Of a DNA stretch of 41,146 nt, positions 8,639 through 15,177 are shown piece by piece. Below the pieces are notes generated by a model. It was given only the letters and a program-made list of their open reading frames with translations. It was not told the origin of the DNA and did not search any database. The stretch lies in the NCBI GenBank assembly GCA_964228555.1, contig CAXQZU010000043.1, positions 1-41,146 on the forward strand, in the 5' to 3' direction. Source of the DNA: CAXQZU01 sp964228555. GTDB lineage: Bacteria; Planctomycetota; PLA2; JAEUHO01. Both the position numbers and the translations under genes were made by a program. Within the stretch, counting starts at the first letter, position 1, and each line of letters starts with the position of its first letter.

Positions 8639-8717
8639 CTTGGCAAGAGGCCGCTTGCGCCAGGGCCCTTGATCGGGCGGTAGTATCGACTCAAGTATTT
8701 GCAAGATAAGCACTTGC
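8639..8717. promoter_or_regulatory. CTTG/CAAG cluster and -10-like TAGTAT before receiver-groES-groEL
   Basis: CTTG or its complement CAAG occurs seven times in 79 bp: 8639, 8644, 8654, 8668, 8692, 8702 and 8713. Pairs form GCAAG-N6-CTTGC (8643-8658) and GCAAG-N7-CTTGC (8701-8717). ACTCAAG at 8689-8695 equals one half of the HspR/HAIR operator (CTTGAGT-N7-ACTCAAG), but its partner CTTGATC (8668-8674) is 14 bp away, not 7. TAGTAT at 8681-8686 could be the -10 element. No CIRCE element was found. Heat-shock control is plausible from position but unproven. Confidence 0.4.
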
Positions 8718-8724
8718 GTCAAAC

Positions 8725-9210
8725 ATGCTGGATGGCCTGCGAGGCGTGGCGTACGGCACTGGCCTTGCCCTAGCGCAACCGGCCATGGTGCGCGCCCACT
8801 CGGTCTTCATCGGGACGCCTTCCCTCGCGGTGGGCTCCGAGATTGCCGATTGGGTGCGGGCCCTTGGCTACGAGGTGGAGCTGAGCAGCGACGGCGGGTT
8901 CGCCGTCGAGGCCCTGTTGCACCGCGGCGCCTTCGCCGCCTCCTTCCTGGACATCCAGCTGGGAGCGGCGGAGGGGCAGACGGCCTGGCGGGTGGTCCGC
9001 CCGGTCGTGGGCCGTCGGCTGGTGCTGATGGCCCGGGAGCGCACCAACGAGCTCTGGTTCGAGGCGCTGCGGTGCGGGGTGGGCAGCGTGCTGCCCCTGC
9101 CGCCAGCGCGACCCATGGTCGAGGCGGCCCTGACCGCCGTCACCGCCGCGTGGCGGGACGGCAGCGAGGGCCGCGGCGAGGAGAAGTCATGCCGTCCATC
9201 AAGCCCCTGA
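8725..9210 (+). CDS. Degenerate receiver-like protein, overlaps groES
   Basis: 161 residues with the outline of a CheY-like receiver: HSVFIGTPSLAVGSEIADWV (strand 1/helix 1), AASFLDIQLG (strand 3 with a possible acceptor Asp) and GSVLPLPPARPMVEAAL (strand 5/helix 5). The acidic pair after strand 1 is missing, and the conserved lysine before Pro is replaced (LPLPP). It is therefore probably not phosphorylated in the normal way. The ATG at 8725 has no good Shine-Dalgarno; ATG 8785 (MVRAHSVF) is an alternative that fits the fold better. The last 22 bp overlap groES in another frame, so the two are likely co-transcribed and perhaps translationally coupled. A chaperonin operon led by a pseudo-receiver is unusual. 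A role in stress control is inference only. Confidence 0.6.
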   Translation: MLDGLRGVAYGTGLALAQPAMVRAHSVFIGTPSLAVGSEIADWVRALGYEVELSSDGGFAVEALLHRGAFAASFLDIQLGAAEGQTAWRVVRPVVGRRLVLMARERTNELWFEALRCGVGSVLPLPPARPMVEAALTAVTAAWRDGSEGRGEEKSCRPSSP

Positions 9211-9512
9211 ACGACAAGGTCCTGATCGAGCGCCTCGAGGCGGTCGACAAGACGGCCGGAGGCATCCTCCTGCCGGACACCGCCAAGGAGAAGCCCACCG
9301 AGGGTCGCGTGGTGGCCGTCGGCGACGGCCGCTTCGACGACCAGGGCAAGCGCGTGCCCCTGAGCGTCAAGGCCGGCGACCGCGTGCTGTTCAGCGCCTA
9401 CGCCGGCACGCAGGTCAAGGAGGGCGGCAAGGAGTACCTGATCCTCGAGGAGAGCGAGGTGCTCGCCATCCTCGATGACGCCCCCTGGCCCTCGGGCGGC
9501 AAGAAGAAGTAG
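9189..9512 (+). CDS. groES: Co-chaperonin GroES
   Basis: The 10-kDa lid of the chaperonin, which forms a heptamer that caps GroEL in the cytoplasm. 107 residues. IKPLNDKVLIERLEA at the start and the mobile-loop region KTAGGILLPDTAKEKPTEG are typical, as are VVAVGDG, VKAGDRVLFSAYAGT and the final EESEVLAIL. The C-terminus runs on by about ten residues (DDAPWPSGGKKK) past the usual end. The ATG at 9189 has GAGGAG 7 nt upstream, inside the overlapping receiver-like gene. It is followed 134 bp later by groEL across an unusual G-free tract. Confidence 0.96.
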   Translation: MPSIKPLNDKVLIERLEAVDKTAGGILLPDTAKEKPTEGRVVAVGDGRFDDQGKRVPLSVKAGDRVLFSAYAGTQVKEGGKEYLILEESEVLAILDDAPWPSGGKKK

Positions 9513-9520
9513 CGCGCCCG

Positions 9521-9574
9521 CCCCTCACCACCCTTCCTTCCACCCCCTTCTCCTTCAACCCCCTTCCACCCCCC
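9521..9574 (+). promoter_or_regulatory. 54-nt G-free, C-rich tract between groES and groEL (possible rut-like site)
   Basis: Between the two chaperonin genes 54 consecutive bases contain no G, mostly C and T with a few A, and CACCCCCTTC-like units recur. In a genome this rich in G+C such strand bias is striking. An unstructured C-rich, G-poor RNA is the usual signature of Rho loading, so this could attenuate groEL relative to groES. No intrinsic hairpin is apparent in the tract. Confidence 0.4.
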
Positions 9575-9646
9575 GCGACGACATCCCCCGTGCCCACCCG
9601 CCCCGGCGCCGCCTGAGCGGCCCCCGGGGCAGTCAAGGAGATCCCG

Positions 9647-11311
9647 ATGAGCGCCAAGCAGATTGCCTACAACCAGGACGCGCGCGAGCGCATCCGCGCC
9701 GGCGTGCGCCAGCTGGCCCGCGCCGTGAAGGTCACGCTCGGCCCCCGCGGCCGCAACGTCGTGATCCAGAAGTCCTTCGGCAGCCCGACCGTGACCAAGG
9801 ACGGCGTGACGGTGGCCAAGGAGGTCGAGCTCAAGGACCCCTACGAGAACATGGGCGCGCAGATGGTGCGCGAGGTGGCCGCCAAGACCTCGGACGTGGC
9901 CGGTGACGGCACCACGACCGCCACGGTGCTGGCCGAGGCCATCTTCGAGGAGGGCCTCAAGAACGTGGCCGCCGGCGCCAGCCCCATCGGCGTGAAGAAC
10001 GGCATCGCCAAGGCCGTCGAGGCCTGCGTCGAGCGCCTCAAGGCGATGAAGGTGCCGGTCAAGGGCAGCAAGGAGATCGGCCAGATCGGCACCATCGCCG
10101 CCAACGGCGACACCGAGATCGGCACGCAGATCGCCCAGGCCATGGATCGCGTGGGCAAGGACGGCGTGATCACGGTGGAGGAGGGCAAGGCCCTCGAGAC
10201 CACCGTGGAGTGGGTGGAGGGCATGCAGTTCGACAAGGGCTTCTGCTCGCCGCACTTCGTCACCAAGCCCGAGCACATGACGGCCGAGCTGGACAACCCC
10301 GCCATCCTCGTGATGGAGAAGAAGCTCAGCAGCATCAAGGAGTTGCTGCCGCTGCTGGAGAAGGTGGCCAAGAGCGGCCGCGCCCTGCTGGTGATCGCCG
10401 AGGACGTGGAGGGCGAGGCGCTCGCCACGCTCGTGGTGAACCGCCTGCGCGGCGTGTTCCAGTGCTGCGCGGTGAAGGCGCCGGGCTTCGGCGACCGCCG
10501 CAAGGCCATGCTGCAGGACATCGCCGCCCTGACCGGCGCGACGCCCGTGATGGACGACCTGGGCATCGACGTGGCCAACCTCGACCTCAAGGACCTGGGC
10601 AGCGCCAAGCGCGTGGTCGTGGACAAGGACAACACCACGATCATCGAGGGCGCCGGCAAGCGCGACGCCATCCAGGCGCGCATCGCCCAGATCAAGAAGG
10701 AGCTCGAGGGCACCACCTCGGACTACGACCGCGAGAAGCTGCAGGAGCGGCAGGCCAAGCTGGCCGGCGGCGTCGCGCAGATCAACGTGGGCGCGGCCAC
10801 CGAGGCCGAGATGAAGGAGAAGAAGGCTCGCGTCGAGGACGCGCTGCACGCCACGCGCGCGGCCGTCGAGGAGGGCATCCTGCCCGGCGGCGGCGTGGCC
10901 CTGCTGCGCTGCATCCCGGTGCTGGACGGCCTGGCCTGCTCGGGCGACGAGAAGATCGGCGTGCAGATCGTGCGCCGCGCGCTCGAGGCCCCGCTGCGCC
11001 AGAGCTCGGCCAACGCCGGCGTGGACGGCTCGATCGTGATCCAGAAGGTGCGCGACGCCAAGCAGGAGTCGTTCGGCTACAACGCCGCCACCGACACCTA
11101 CGAGGACCTGGTCAAGGCCGGCGTGATCGACCCCACGAAGGTCGTGCGCACGGCCCTGCAGAACGCGGCCAGCATCTCCACCCTGCTGCTCACCACCGAG
11201 GCCGTGATCTCCGAGATCCCCGAGGAGAAGCCCAAGGCCCCGGCCGGCGGCGGCGGCGGCATGGGCGGGATGGGGGGCATGGGCGGCATGGGGGGCATGG
11301 GCGACTTCTAG
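9647..11311 (+). CDS. groEL: Chaperonin GroEL
   Basis: The 60-kDa ATP-driven folding chamber, two stacked heptamers working with GroES. 554 residues, normal length. ATP-site motifs are present: VTLGPRGRNVV, TKDGVTVAKE and GDGTTTATVLAEAI (DGTTT motif). Apical-domain sequence includes PHFVTKPEHMTAELDNP and VKAPGFGDRRKAML. GILPGGGVALLR is in the intermediate/equatorial region, and FGYNAATDTYEDLVKAGVID and LLLTTEAVI are near the end. The tail is GGMGGMGG-rich, as in many main-copy GroELs, and ends MGDF. ATG at 9647 with GGAGAT upstream. Translational start and identity are secure. A second chaperonin copy elsewhere cannot be excluded. Confidence 0.97.
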   Translation: MSAKQIAYNQDARERIRAGVRQLARAVKVTLGPRGRNVVIQKSFGSPTVTKDGVTVAKEVELKDPYENMGAQMVREVAAKTSDVAGDGTTTATVLAEAIFEEGLKNVAAGASPIGVKNGIAKAVEACVERLKAMKVPVKGSKEIGQIGTIAANGDTEIGTQIAQAMDRVGKDGVITVEEGKALETTVEWVEGMQFDKGFCSPHFVTKPEHMTAELDNPAILVMEKKLSSIKELLPLLEKVAKSGRALLVIAEDVEGEALATLVVNRLRGVFQCCAVKAPGFGDRRKAMLQDIAALTGATPVMDDLGIDVANLDLKDLGSAKRVVVDKDNTTIIEGAGKRDAIQARIAQIKKELEGTTSDYDREKLQERQAKLAGGVAQINVGAATEAEMKEKKARVEDALHATRAAVEEGILPGGGVALLRCIPVLDGLACSGDEKIGVQIVRRALEAPLRQSSANAGVDGSIVIQKVRDAKQESFGYNAATDTYEDLVKAGVIDPTKVVRTALQNAASISTLLLTTEAVISEIPEEKPKAPAGGGGGMGGMGGMGGMGGMGDF

Positions 11312-11343
11312 CTCCCGCGACGCCTTCCCGTCTCCCCCTGCGA

Positions 11344-11369
11344 GGCCGGGCACCGTGCGGGGCCCGGCC
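11344..11369 (+). terminator. Hairpin after groEL
   Basis: GGCCGGGC (11344-11351) and GCCCGGCC (11362-11369) form a perfect 8-bp stem around a 10-nt loop, 33 bp after the groEL stop. No T-run follows, so it is at best a non-canonical terminator or a 3'-end stabiliser. Confidence 0.45.
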
Positions 11370-11426
11370 GCGATCGTTGCCGGGTGGACCGTGCAGGCCG
11401 GGTGCAGGGCGCGGGCAGGGCGTGGC

Positions 11427-11432
11427 TAGAGT
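11427..11432 (+). promoter_or_regulatory. -10-like TAGAGT, 8 nt before GT39-like ATG
   Basis: TAGAGT is separated from the ATG at 11441 by 8 nt that contain no Shine-Dalgarno. This is the leaderless arrangement seen at about a dozen genes here. Confidence 0.5.
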
Positions 11433-11440
11433 CGGGGCGC

Positions 11441-13006
11441 ATGCTGCCCGACGCCCTGCGCACGCGGTCCTGGCTTGGCGTGCTGCTCGTGGGGCTGCTG
11501 GCGCTGGCCGTGCGCCTGCCCGGGCTCGCGCGCCCCCTGTGGCTGGACGAGTGCTTCTCGATGCGCATGGCGGCCATGGCGCCCGCGCCGCTGGTGGCGG
11601 CCACGCGTGCCGGGGATGCGCACCCGCCCGGCTACTACCTCGCGCTGCGCGCGTGGCTCGAGGCCTGGCCCGGCGGTGGTGCCCGCGCCGACATGGCGGC
11701 CCGCGGCTTCTCGCTGCTGCTGGGCCTGCTGCACGTGGCGCTGCTGGGCCTGCTGGCGCGCAGCCTGCTGGGCCGCGAGGCGGGCTGGCTGGCGGCCCTG
11801 CTGGCGGCCACCAGCGGCGCGCTGGCCTGGCCGTCCCTCGAGGTGCGCTCGTTCGCGCTGGCCGCGACGCTGGGCACGGCCAGCTGGCTGCTGGCCTGGC
11901 GCACGGTGCAGGACGGTGGCTGGCTGCGTCCCGCGGGCGCGGCGCTGTGCCTGGCCGGCGCGCTGTGGTGCTTCTACCACGCGTTGCTGGCGGCCCTGGC
12001 CGTGCTGGGCTTCGTGCTGGCGCTCAAGCCGGCGCCGCGCCGCGTGCTGGGCCTCGTGCTGGCGGGCGCGGCCGCGGGCCTGCTCTTCCTGCCGTGGCTG
12101 CCGGCCCTGCTCGAGCAGCTGGCGTGGGTGCGCGTGCGCGCCGCGGAGGGTCACGCGGGCCTGTCGCTGGGCGTGCAGGGGCTGGCCGACCGCTGGCTCA
12201 ACCAGCACCTGCTGGTGACCGCGCCCGCCTACGGGCTGGGCGGCCTGCTGGCCTTGCCGGTGCTGGGCGTGGCGGCCTGGCGCGGGTGGCGTGGCGTGCG
12301 CGCCGCGCCCGGTGCGCAGGGAACGCACGGCGTGACGGACGTGAGCGGCTGGCGCGGCGTGCGCGCGGCGCTGGGCGGGCCGGCGCCGGGCGGGCACCCG
12401 CGGGCCCTGCGCGCGCTGGTGGTGCTGCTGGCCGTGGGGCTGCTGGCCGTGCTGGCCGCCGGGCTGGCCGGCTCCTTCCTCTCGCACCGCTACGCCACCT
12501 TCCTCGCCGGGGCGTGGTGCGTGCTGTGCGCTGCGTGGCTGGTGCGCGTGCCCGCGCCCACGCGCCGTGCGCTGGTGCTGGCGCTGGTGGTGGGCGGCGC
12601 GTTGGGCAGCGCCTGGCGCGTGGCCCAGCAGCGCCATCCCGACTGGCCGCAGGCCGTGGCCACGCTGGCGCCGCGCGTGGCCCTCGGCACGCCGGTGCTG
12701 GTGGAGCCGGGCTTCCAGGTGCTGTGCTGGCGCCACTACGCGGGCGTGCGGGCGCGCGCCGTGCCCTGCGAGCTGGCGCTGGAGCCGGGTGCGCCGGGCG
12801 GCCTCGATCGTGCGTGGCTGGAGGCGCGCGACGAGCCGGCGCTGCGTGCCGTGCTCGCGGGGCAGCCCGAGGCCTGGCTGGTGCGCGTGCGCAAGGGCGC
12901 GCAGCCGTTGGGCGAGCCGCTGGACCGCGCCCTCGCCGCGCTGGGCTATGCCCGGCAGGAGAGCCTCGCGCAGCGCGGCCTGGTGCTGGAGCGCTGGGCG
13001 CGCTAG
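11441..13006 (+). CDS. GT39/ArnT-like polytopic membrane glycosyltransferase
   Basis: 521 residues, very hydrophobic, with about ten predicted membrane helices between residues 10 and 400 and a soluble C-terminal third. The first loop carries D36-E37 (LWLDECFSMRMAA) and, later, HPPGYY. This is the pattern of lipid-linked-sugar transferases of the PMT/ArnT superfamily (DE and HPP motifs). Such enzymes move a sugar from a polyprenyl-phosphate carrier to protein or lipid on the outer face of the cytoplasmic membrane. The acceptor is unknown. An Ala/Gly-rich loop near residues 285-315 contains the peptide GWRGVRAA twice, 21 residues apart. The ATG at 11441 matches the start of the first helix. 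The last four bases are the shared CTAG with the convergent HAD gene. Confidence 0.75.
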   Translation: MLPDALRTRSWLGVLLVGLLALAVRLPGLARPLWLDECFSMRMAAMAPAPLVAATRAGDAHPPGYYLALRAWLEAWPGGGARADMAARGFSLLLGLLHVALLGLLARSLLGREAGWLAALLAATSGALAWPSLEVRSFALAATLGTASWLLAWRTVQDGGWLRPAGAALCLAGALWCFYHALLAALAVLGFVLALKPAPRRVLGLVLAGAAAGLLFLPWLPALLEQLAWVRVRAAEGHAGLSLGVQGLADRWLNQHLLVTAPAYGLGGLLALPVLGVAAWRGWRGVRAAPGAQGTHGVTDVSGWRGVRAALGGPAPGGHPRALRALVVLLAVGLLAVLAAGLAGSFLSHRYATFLAGAWCVLCAAWLVRVPAPTRRALVLALVVGGALGSAWRVAQQRHPDWPQAVATLAPRVALGTPVLVEPGFQVLCWRHYAGVRARAVPCELALEPGAPGGLDRAWLEARDEPALRAVLAGQPEAWLVRVRKGAQPLGEPLDRALAALGYARQESLAQRGLVLERWAR

Positions 13007-13683
13007 CGCGACGCGCCGGCCCAGCCCAGCAGCACGTCGGCCGCGCGCGAGAGCGTGGGGGCCTCGGCGTGGGCATGCTCGCCTGCCCGCGCCCGCATGC
13101 GGGCGTGTGGGCCTTGCAGCAGGCGCACGGTGCGCATGCCCAGCGCACGTGCCGGGCCGATGTCGTGGTCGGGACGGTCGCCCACGTAGGCGACCTGCGG
13201 CGCCGAGAGGCCCCAGCGCAGCAGGGCCATGCGGAAGAAGGCCGGGTCCGGCTTGGAGCGGCCCGCCTCCTCGCTCAGCCAGGTGTCGCGCGTGCGCGCA
13301 CACACGCCCAGCCGCTCGAGGTCGGCGCGCGCGCTGGCCGGCTGGTTGGCCAGCACGCCCAGCTGCAGGCCGCGGGCGCGCAGGCGGTCCAGCGTGGCCA
13401 GCGTGTCGGGGTAGGCCTCCAGCGGCACGGCGTCCCACGCCAGCCGCTGGCGCGCGGCCGCAGCGTCGGGGCTGGGCACGCCGGCGGCCTCCAGCGCCTG
13501 CACGAGCAGGCTGCCGTGCCCGGGCTCTGTGCACGCAGCCTCGTAGCAGGCCTCCAGGCGGGCCCGCGGCACGCCCTGGAGCCCAGCGTCGGCGGCCAGC
13601 GTGCCAAGGGCGTGCGCCAGCCTCGGCCCCTCGTCCAGCAGGCCGTAGCCGACGTCGAAGAGCACGGCGCACAGGGGCAGCAT
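13003..13683 (-). CDS. HAD-superfamily hydrolase
   Basis: 226-residue haloacid-dehalogenase-type hydrolase, probably a small-molecule phosphatase in the cytoplasm. Motif I is LFDVGYGLLDEG with nucleophile D10. The second aspartate of the usual DxD is glycine (DVG), as in several HAD branches. Motif II is VLANQP (N or S/T position), motif III RSKPDPAFF and motif IV YVGDRPDHDIGPARALGM. A helical cap lies between motifs I and II (C1 type). The ATG at 13683 has no Shine-Dalgarno but TACACT 8 nt upstream. Substrate unknown. Divergent from the phosphodiesterase gene and convergent with the GT39-like gene, sharing CTAG at 13003-13006. Confidence 0.85.
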   Translation of the reverse strand: MLPLCAVLFDVGYGLLDEGPRLAHALGTLAADAGLQGVPRARLEACYEAACTEPGHGSLLVQALEAAGVPSPDAAAARQRLAWDAVPLEAYPDTLATLDRLRARGLQLGVLANQPASARADLERLGVCARTRDTWLSEEAGRSKPDPAFFRMALLRWGLSAPQVAYVGDRPDHDIGPARALGMRTVRLLQGPHARMRARAGEHAHAEAPTLSRAADVLLGWAGASR

Positions 13684-13691
13684 GCCGGGCG

Positions 13692-13697
13692 AGTGTA
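13692..13697 (-). promoter_or_regulatory. -10-like TACACT, 8 nt before HAD hydrolase ATG
   Basis: TACACT on the minus strand with 8 nt to the ATG at 13683 and no Shine-Dalgarno between; leaderless type. Confidence 0.5.
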
Positions 13698-13738
13698 CGC
13701 GCCGCGTGGGGCCGTCGGCGGCTCGCGCGGGCGTGCCG

Positions 13739-13774
13739 TATACAAGGGGCCGGCTCCCGCGGGGGAGCGTGGAG
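13739..13774 (+). promoter_or_regulatory. -10-like TATACA, 5' hairpin and Shine-Dalgarno before phosphodiesterase gene
   Basis: TATACA (13739-13744) is followed after 8 nt by GCTCCC-GCGG-GGGAGC (13753-13768), a perfect 6-bp stem with a 4-nt loop. GGAG (13771-13774) then sits 5 nt before the GTG at 13780. The hairpin would lie at the very 5' end of the mRNA if transcription starts about 7-9 nt after TATACA. Confidence 0.45.
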
Positions 13775-13779
13775 CACGC

Positions 13780-15174
13780 GTGCGCGACGGCCGGCCCCTC
13801 GTCTGGCTCGATGTGGTGGGGTTGACGCCCCGCCTGCTCGAGCACGCTCCCACGCTCAAGGCGCTGGCGGTGGCGGGGGCCATGCGCCCGCTGTCGGGCG
13901 TGACGCCGGCGGTGACCTTGAGCGCGCAGGCCAGCATGCTCACGGGCGTGCTGCCCCAGCAGCATGGCGTGGTGGGCAACGGCTGGTACCGCCCCGAGCT
14001 GGGCGAGGTGCGTTTCTGGGTGCAGGCCAACGCACAGCTGCAGCGCGAGCCCGTGTACGAGAAGGCGCGCCGGCTCGCCCGCGAGCGGGGCAGCGCGCTG
14101 GCCGTGGCCCAGCTGTTCTGGTGGTTCAACCAGGGCGCGGCCGTGGACCTGGCCGTGACGCCCAAGCCCTGGTACGGCAGCGATGGCAGCAAGGTGTTCG
14201 GCATCCAGGGCATGCCGTCGTCGCTGGCCGAGGGGCTCGAGCGCGAGCTGGGCCCGTTCCCGTTCCCCTCCTTCTGGGGCCCGCGCGCCGGCCTGCCCTC
14301 CAGCCTGTGGATCGCGCAGGCCACTGCGCACGTGCTGCGCACCCAGCGGCCGGGCTTCACGCTGGCCTACCTGCCGCACCTGGACTACGACCTGCAGCGC
14401 CACGGCCCGCAGCATCCGGACGTGCCGCGCTGGGTGGCCGAGGCCGACCGCGCCGCGGCGCTGGTGCTGGAGGCTGCGCGTGCGATCGAGGCCACGGTGG
14501 TGGTCATGAGCGAGTACGGCATCCAGCCGGTCACGCGCGCCGTGCTGCCCAACCGGGCCCTGCGCGAGGCCGGCCTGCTGGCGGTGCGCGACGGCCCCTT
14601 CGGCGAGGGCCTCGACCCGCTGGCCTCGCGGGCCTTCGCGGTGTGCGACCACCAGCTGGCCCACGTCTACGTGCGCGACCGCGGCGACCTGGAGGCCGTG
14701 CGCGGCCGCCTGGCCACCCTGCCGGGCGTGGGCGAGGTGCTCGCCGGCGCCGCGCGGTCGCGGGTGGGGCTCGACCACCCGCGCAGCGGCGACCTCGTGG
14801 TGCTGGCCCAGCCCGATGCGTGGCTGGCCTACCCGTGGTGGCTGGACGATGCGCGCGCGCCCGACTTCGCGCGCACGGTGGACATCCACCGCAAGCCGGG
14901 CTACGACCCGCTGGAGCTGTTCGTGGACCCCGCCTTGCGCTGGCCCGCGCTGCGCATGGCGCGGCGCCTGCTGGCCAAGAGGCTGGGCTTCCGCTACCGC
15001 ATGGACGTGGTGCCGCTGGACCCGTCGCTGGTGCGCGGCAGCCATGGCCTCGCGCCGGCCGACCCGGCCGACGGCCCGCTGGTGCTCAGCGGCGAGGCGG
15101 ACGCCGTGGAGGGCGTGCGCGCGCTCACCGACCTGCCGGCCAGCGCGTTGCGCCACCTCCGGCTGGAGGGCTGA
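13780..15174 (+). CDS. Type I phosphodiesterase / nucleotide pyrophosphatase family protein
   Basis: 464 residues of the alkaline-phosphatase superfamily, predicted to hydrolyse phosphodiester or pyrophosphate bonds with two metal ions. Visible motifs: metal-binding D11 (VWLDVVGLTP), probable nucleophile T46 in PAVTLSAQASMLTG, GVVGNGWY, LFWWFNQGAAVD, PHLDYDLQRHGP (metal Asp and His) and SEYGIQPV near residue 246. This subgroup has SEYG where many relatives have SDHG. Similar proteins include the EboF component of cyanobacterial ebo clusters, but no other ebo gene is adjacent. There is no signal peptide, so it probably acts in the cytoplasm. The GTG at 13780 has GGAG 5 nt upstream. The stop TGA is 3 nt from the convergent SDR stop. 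Substrate unknown. Confidence 0.85.
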   Translation: MRDGRPLVWLDVVGLTPRLLEHAPTLKALAVAGAMRPLSGVTPAVTLSAQASMLTGVLPQQHGVVGNGWYRPELGEVRFWVQANAQLQREPVYEKARRLARERGSALAVAQLFWWFNQGAAVDLAVTPKPWYGSDGSKVFGIQGMPSSLAEGLERELGPFPFPSFWGPRAGLPSSLWIAQATAHVLRTQRPGFTLAYLPHLDYDLQRHGPQHPDVPRWVAEADRAAALVLEAARAIEATVVVMSEYGIQPVTRAVLPNRALREAGLLAVRDGPFGEGLDPLASRAFAVCDHQLAHVYVRDRGDLEAVRGRLATLPGVGEVLAGAARSRVGLDHPRSGDLVVLAQPDAWLAYPWWLDDARAPDFARTVDIHRKPGYDPLELFVDPALRWPALRMARRLLAKRLGFRYRMDVVPLDPSLVRGSHGLAPADPADGPLVLSGEADAVEGVRALTDLPASALRHLRLEG

Positions 15175-15177
15175 GCC

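Noticed and set aside
3520..8709. Open frame of 1729 codons on the plus strand
   Set aside because: It runs antisense or out of frame through well-supported genes and its translation is Arg/Ala/Gly/Pro-rich with no domain; a typical artefact of high GC.
8576..8724. CIRCE operator (TTAGCACTC-N9-GAGTGCTAA) before groES
   Set aside because: Looked for on both strands and not found.
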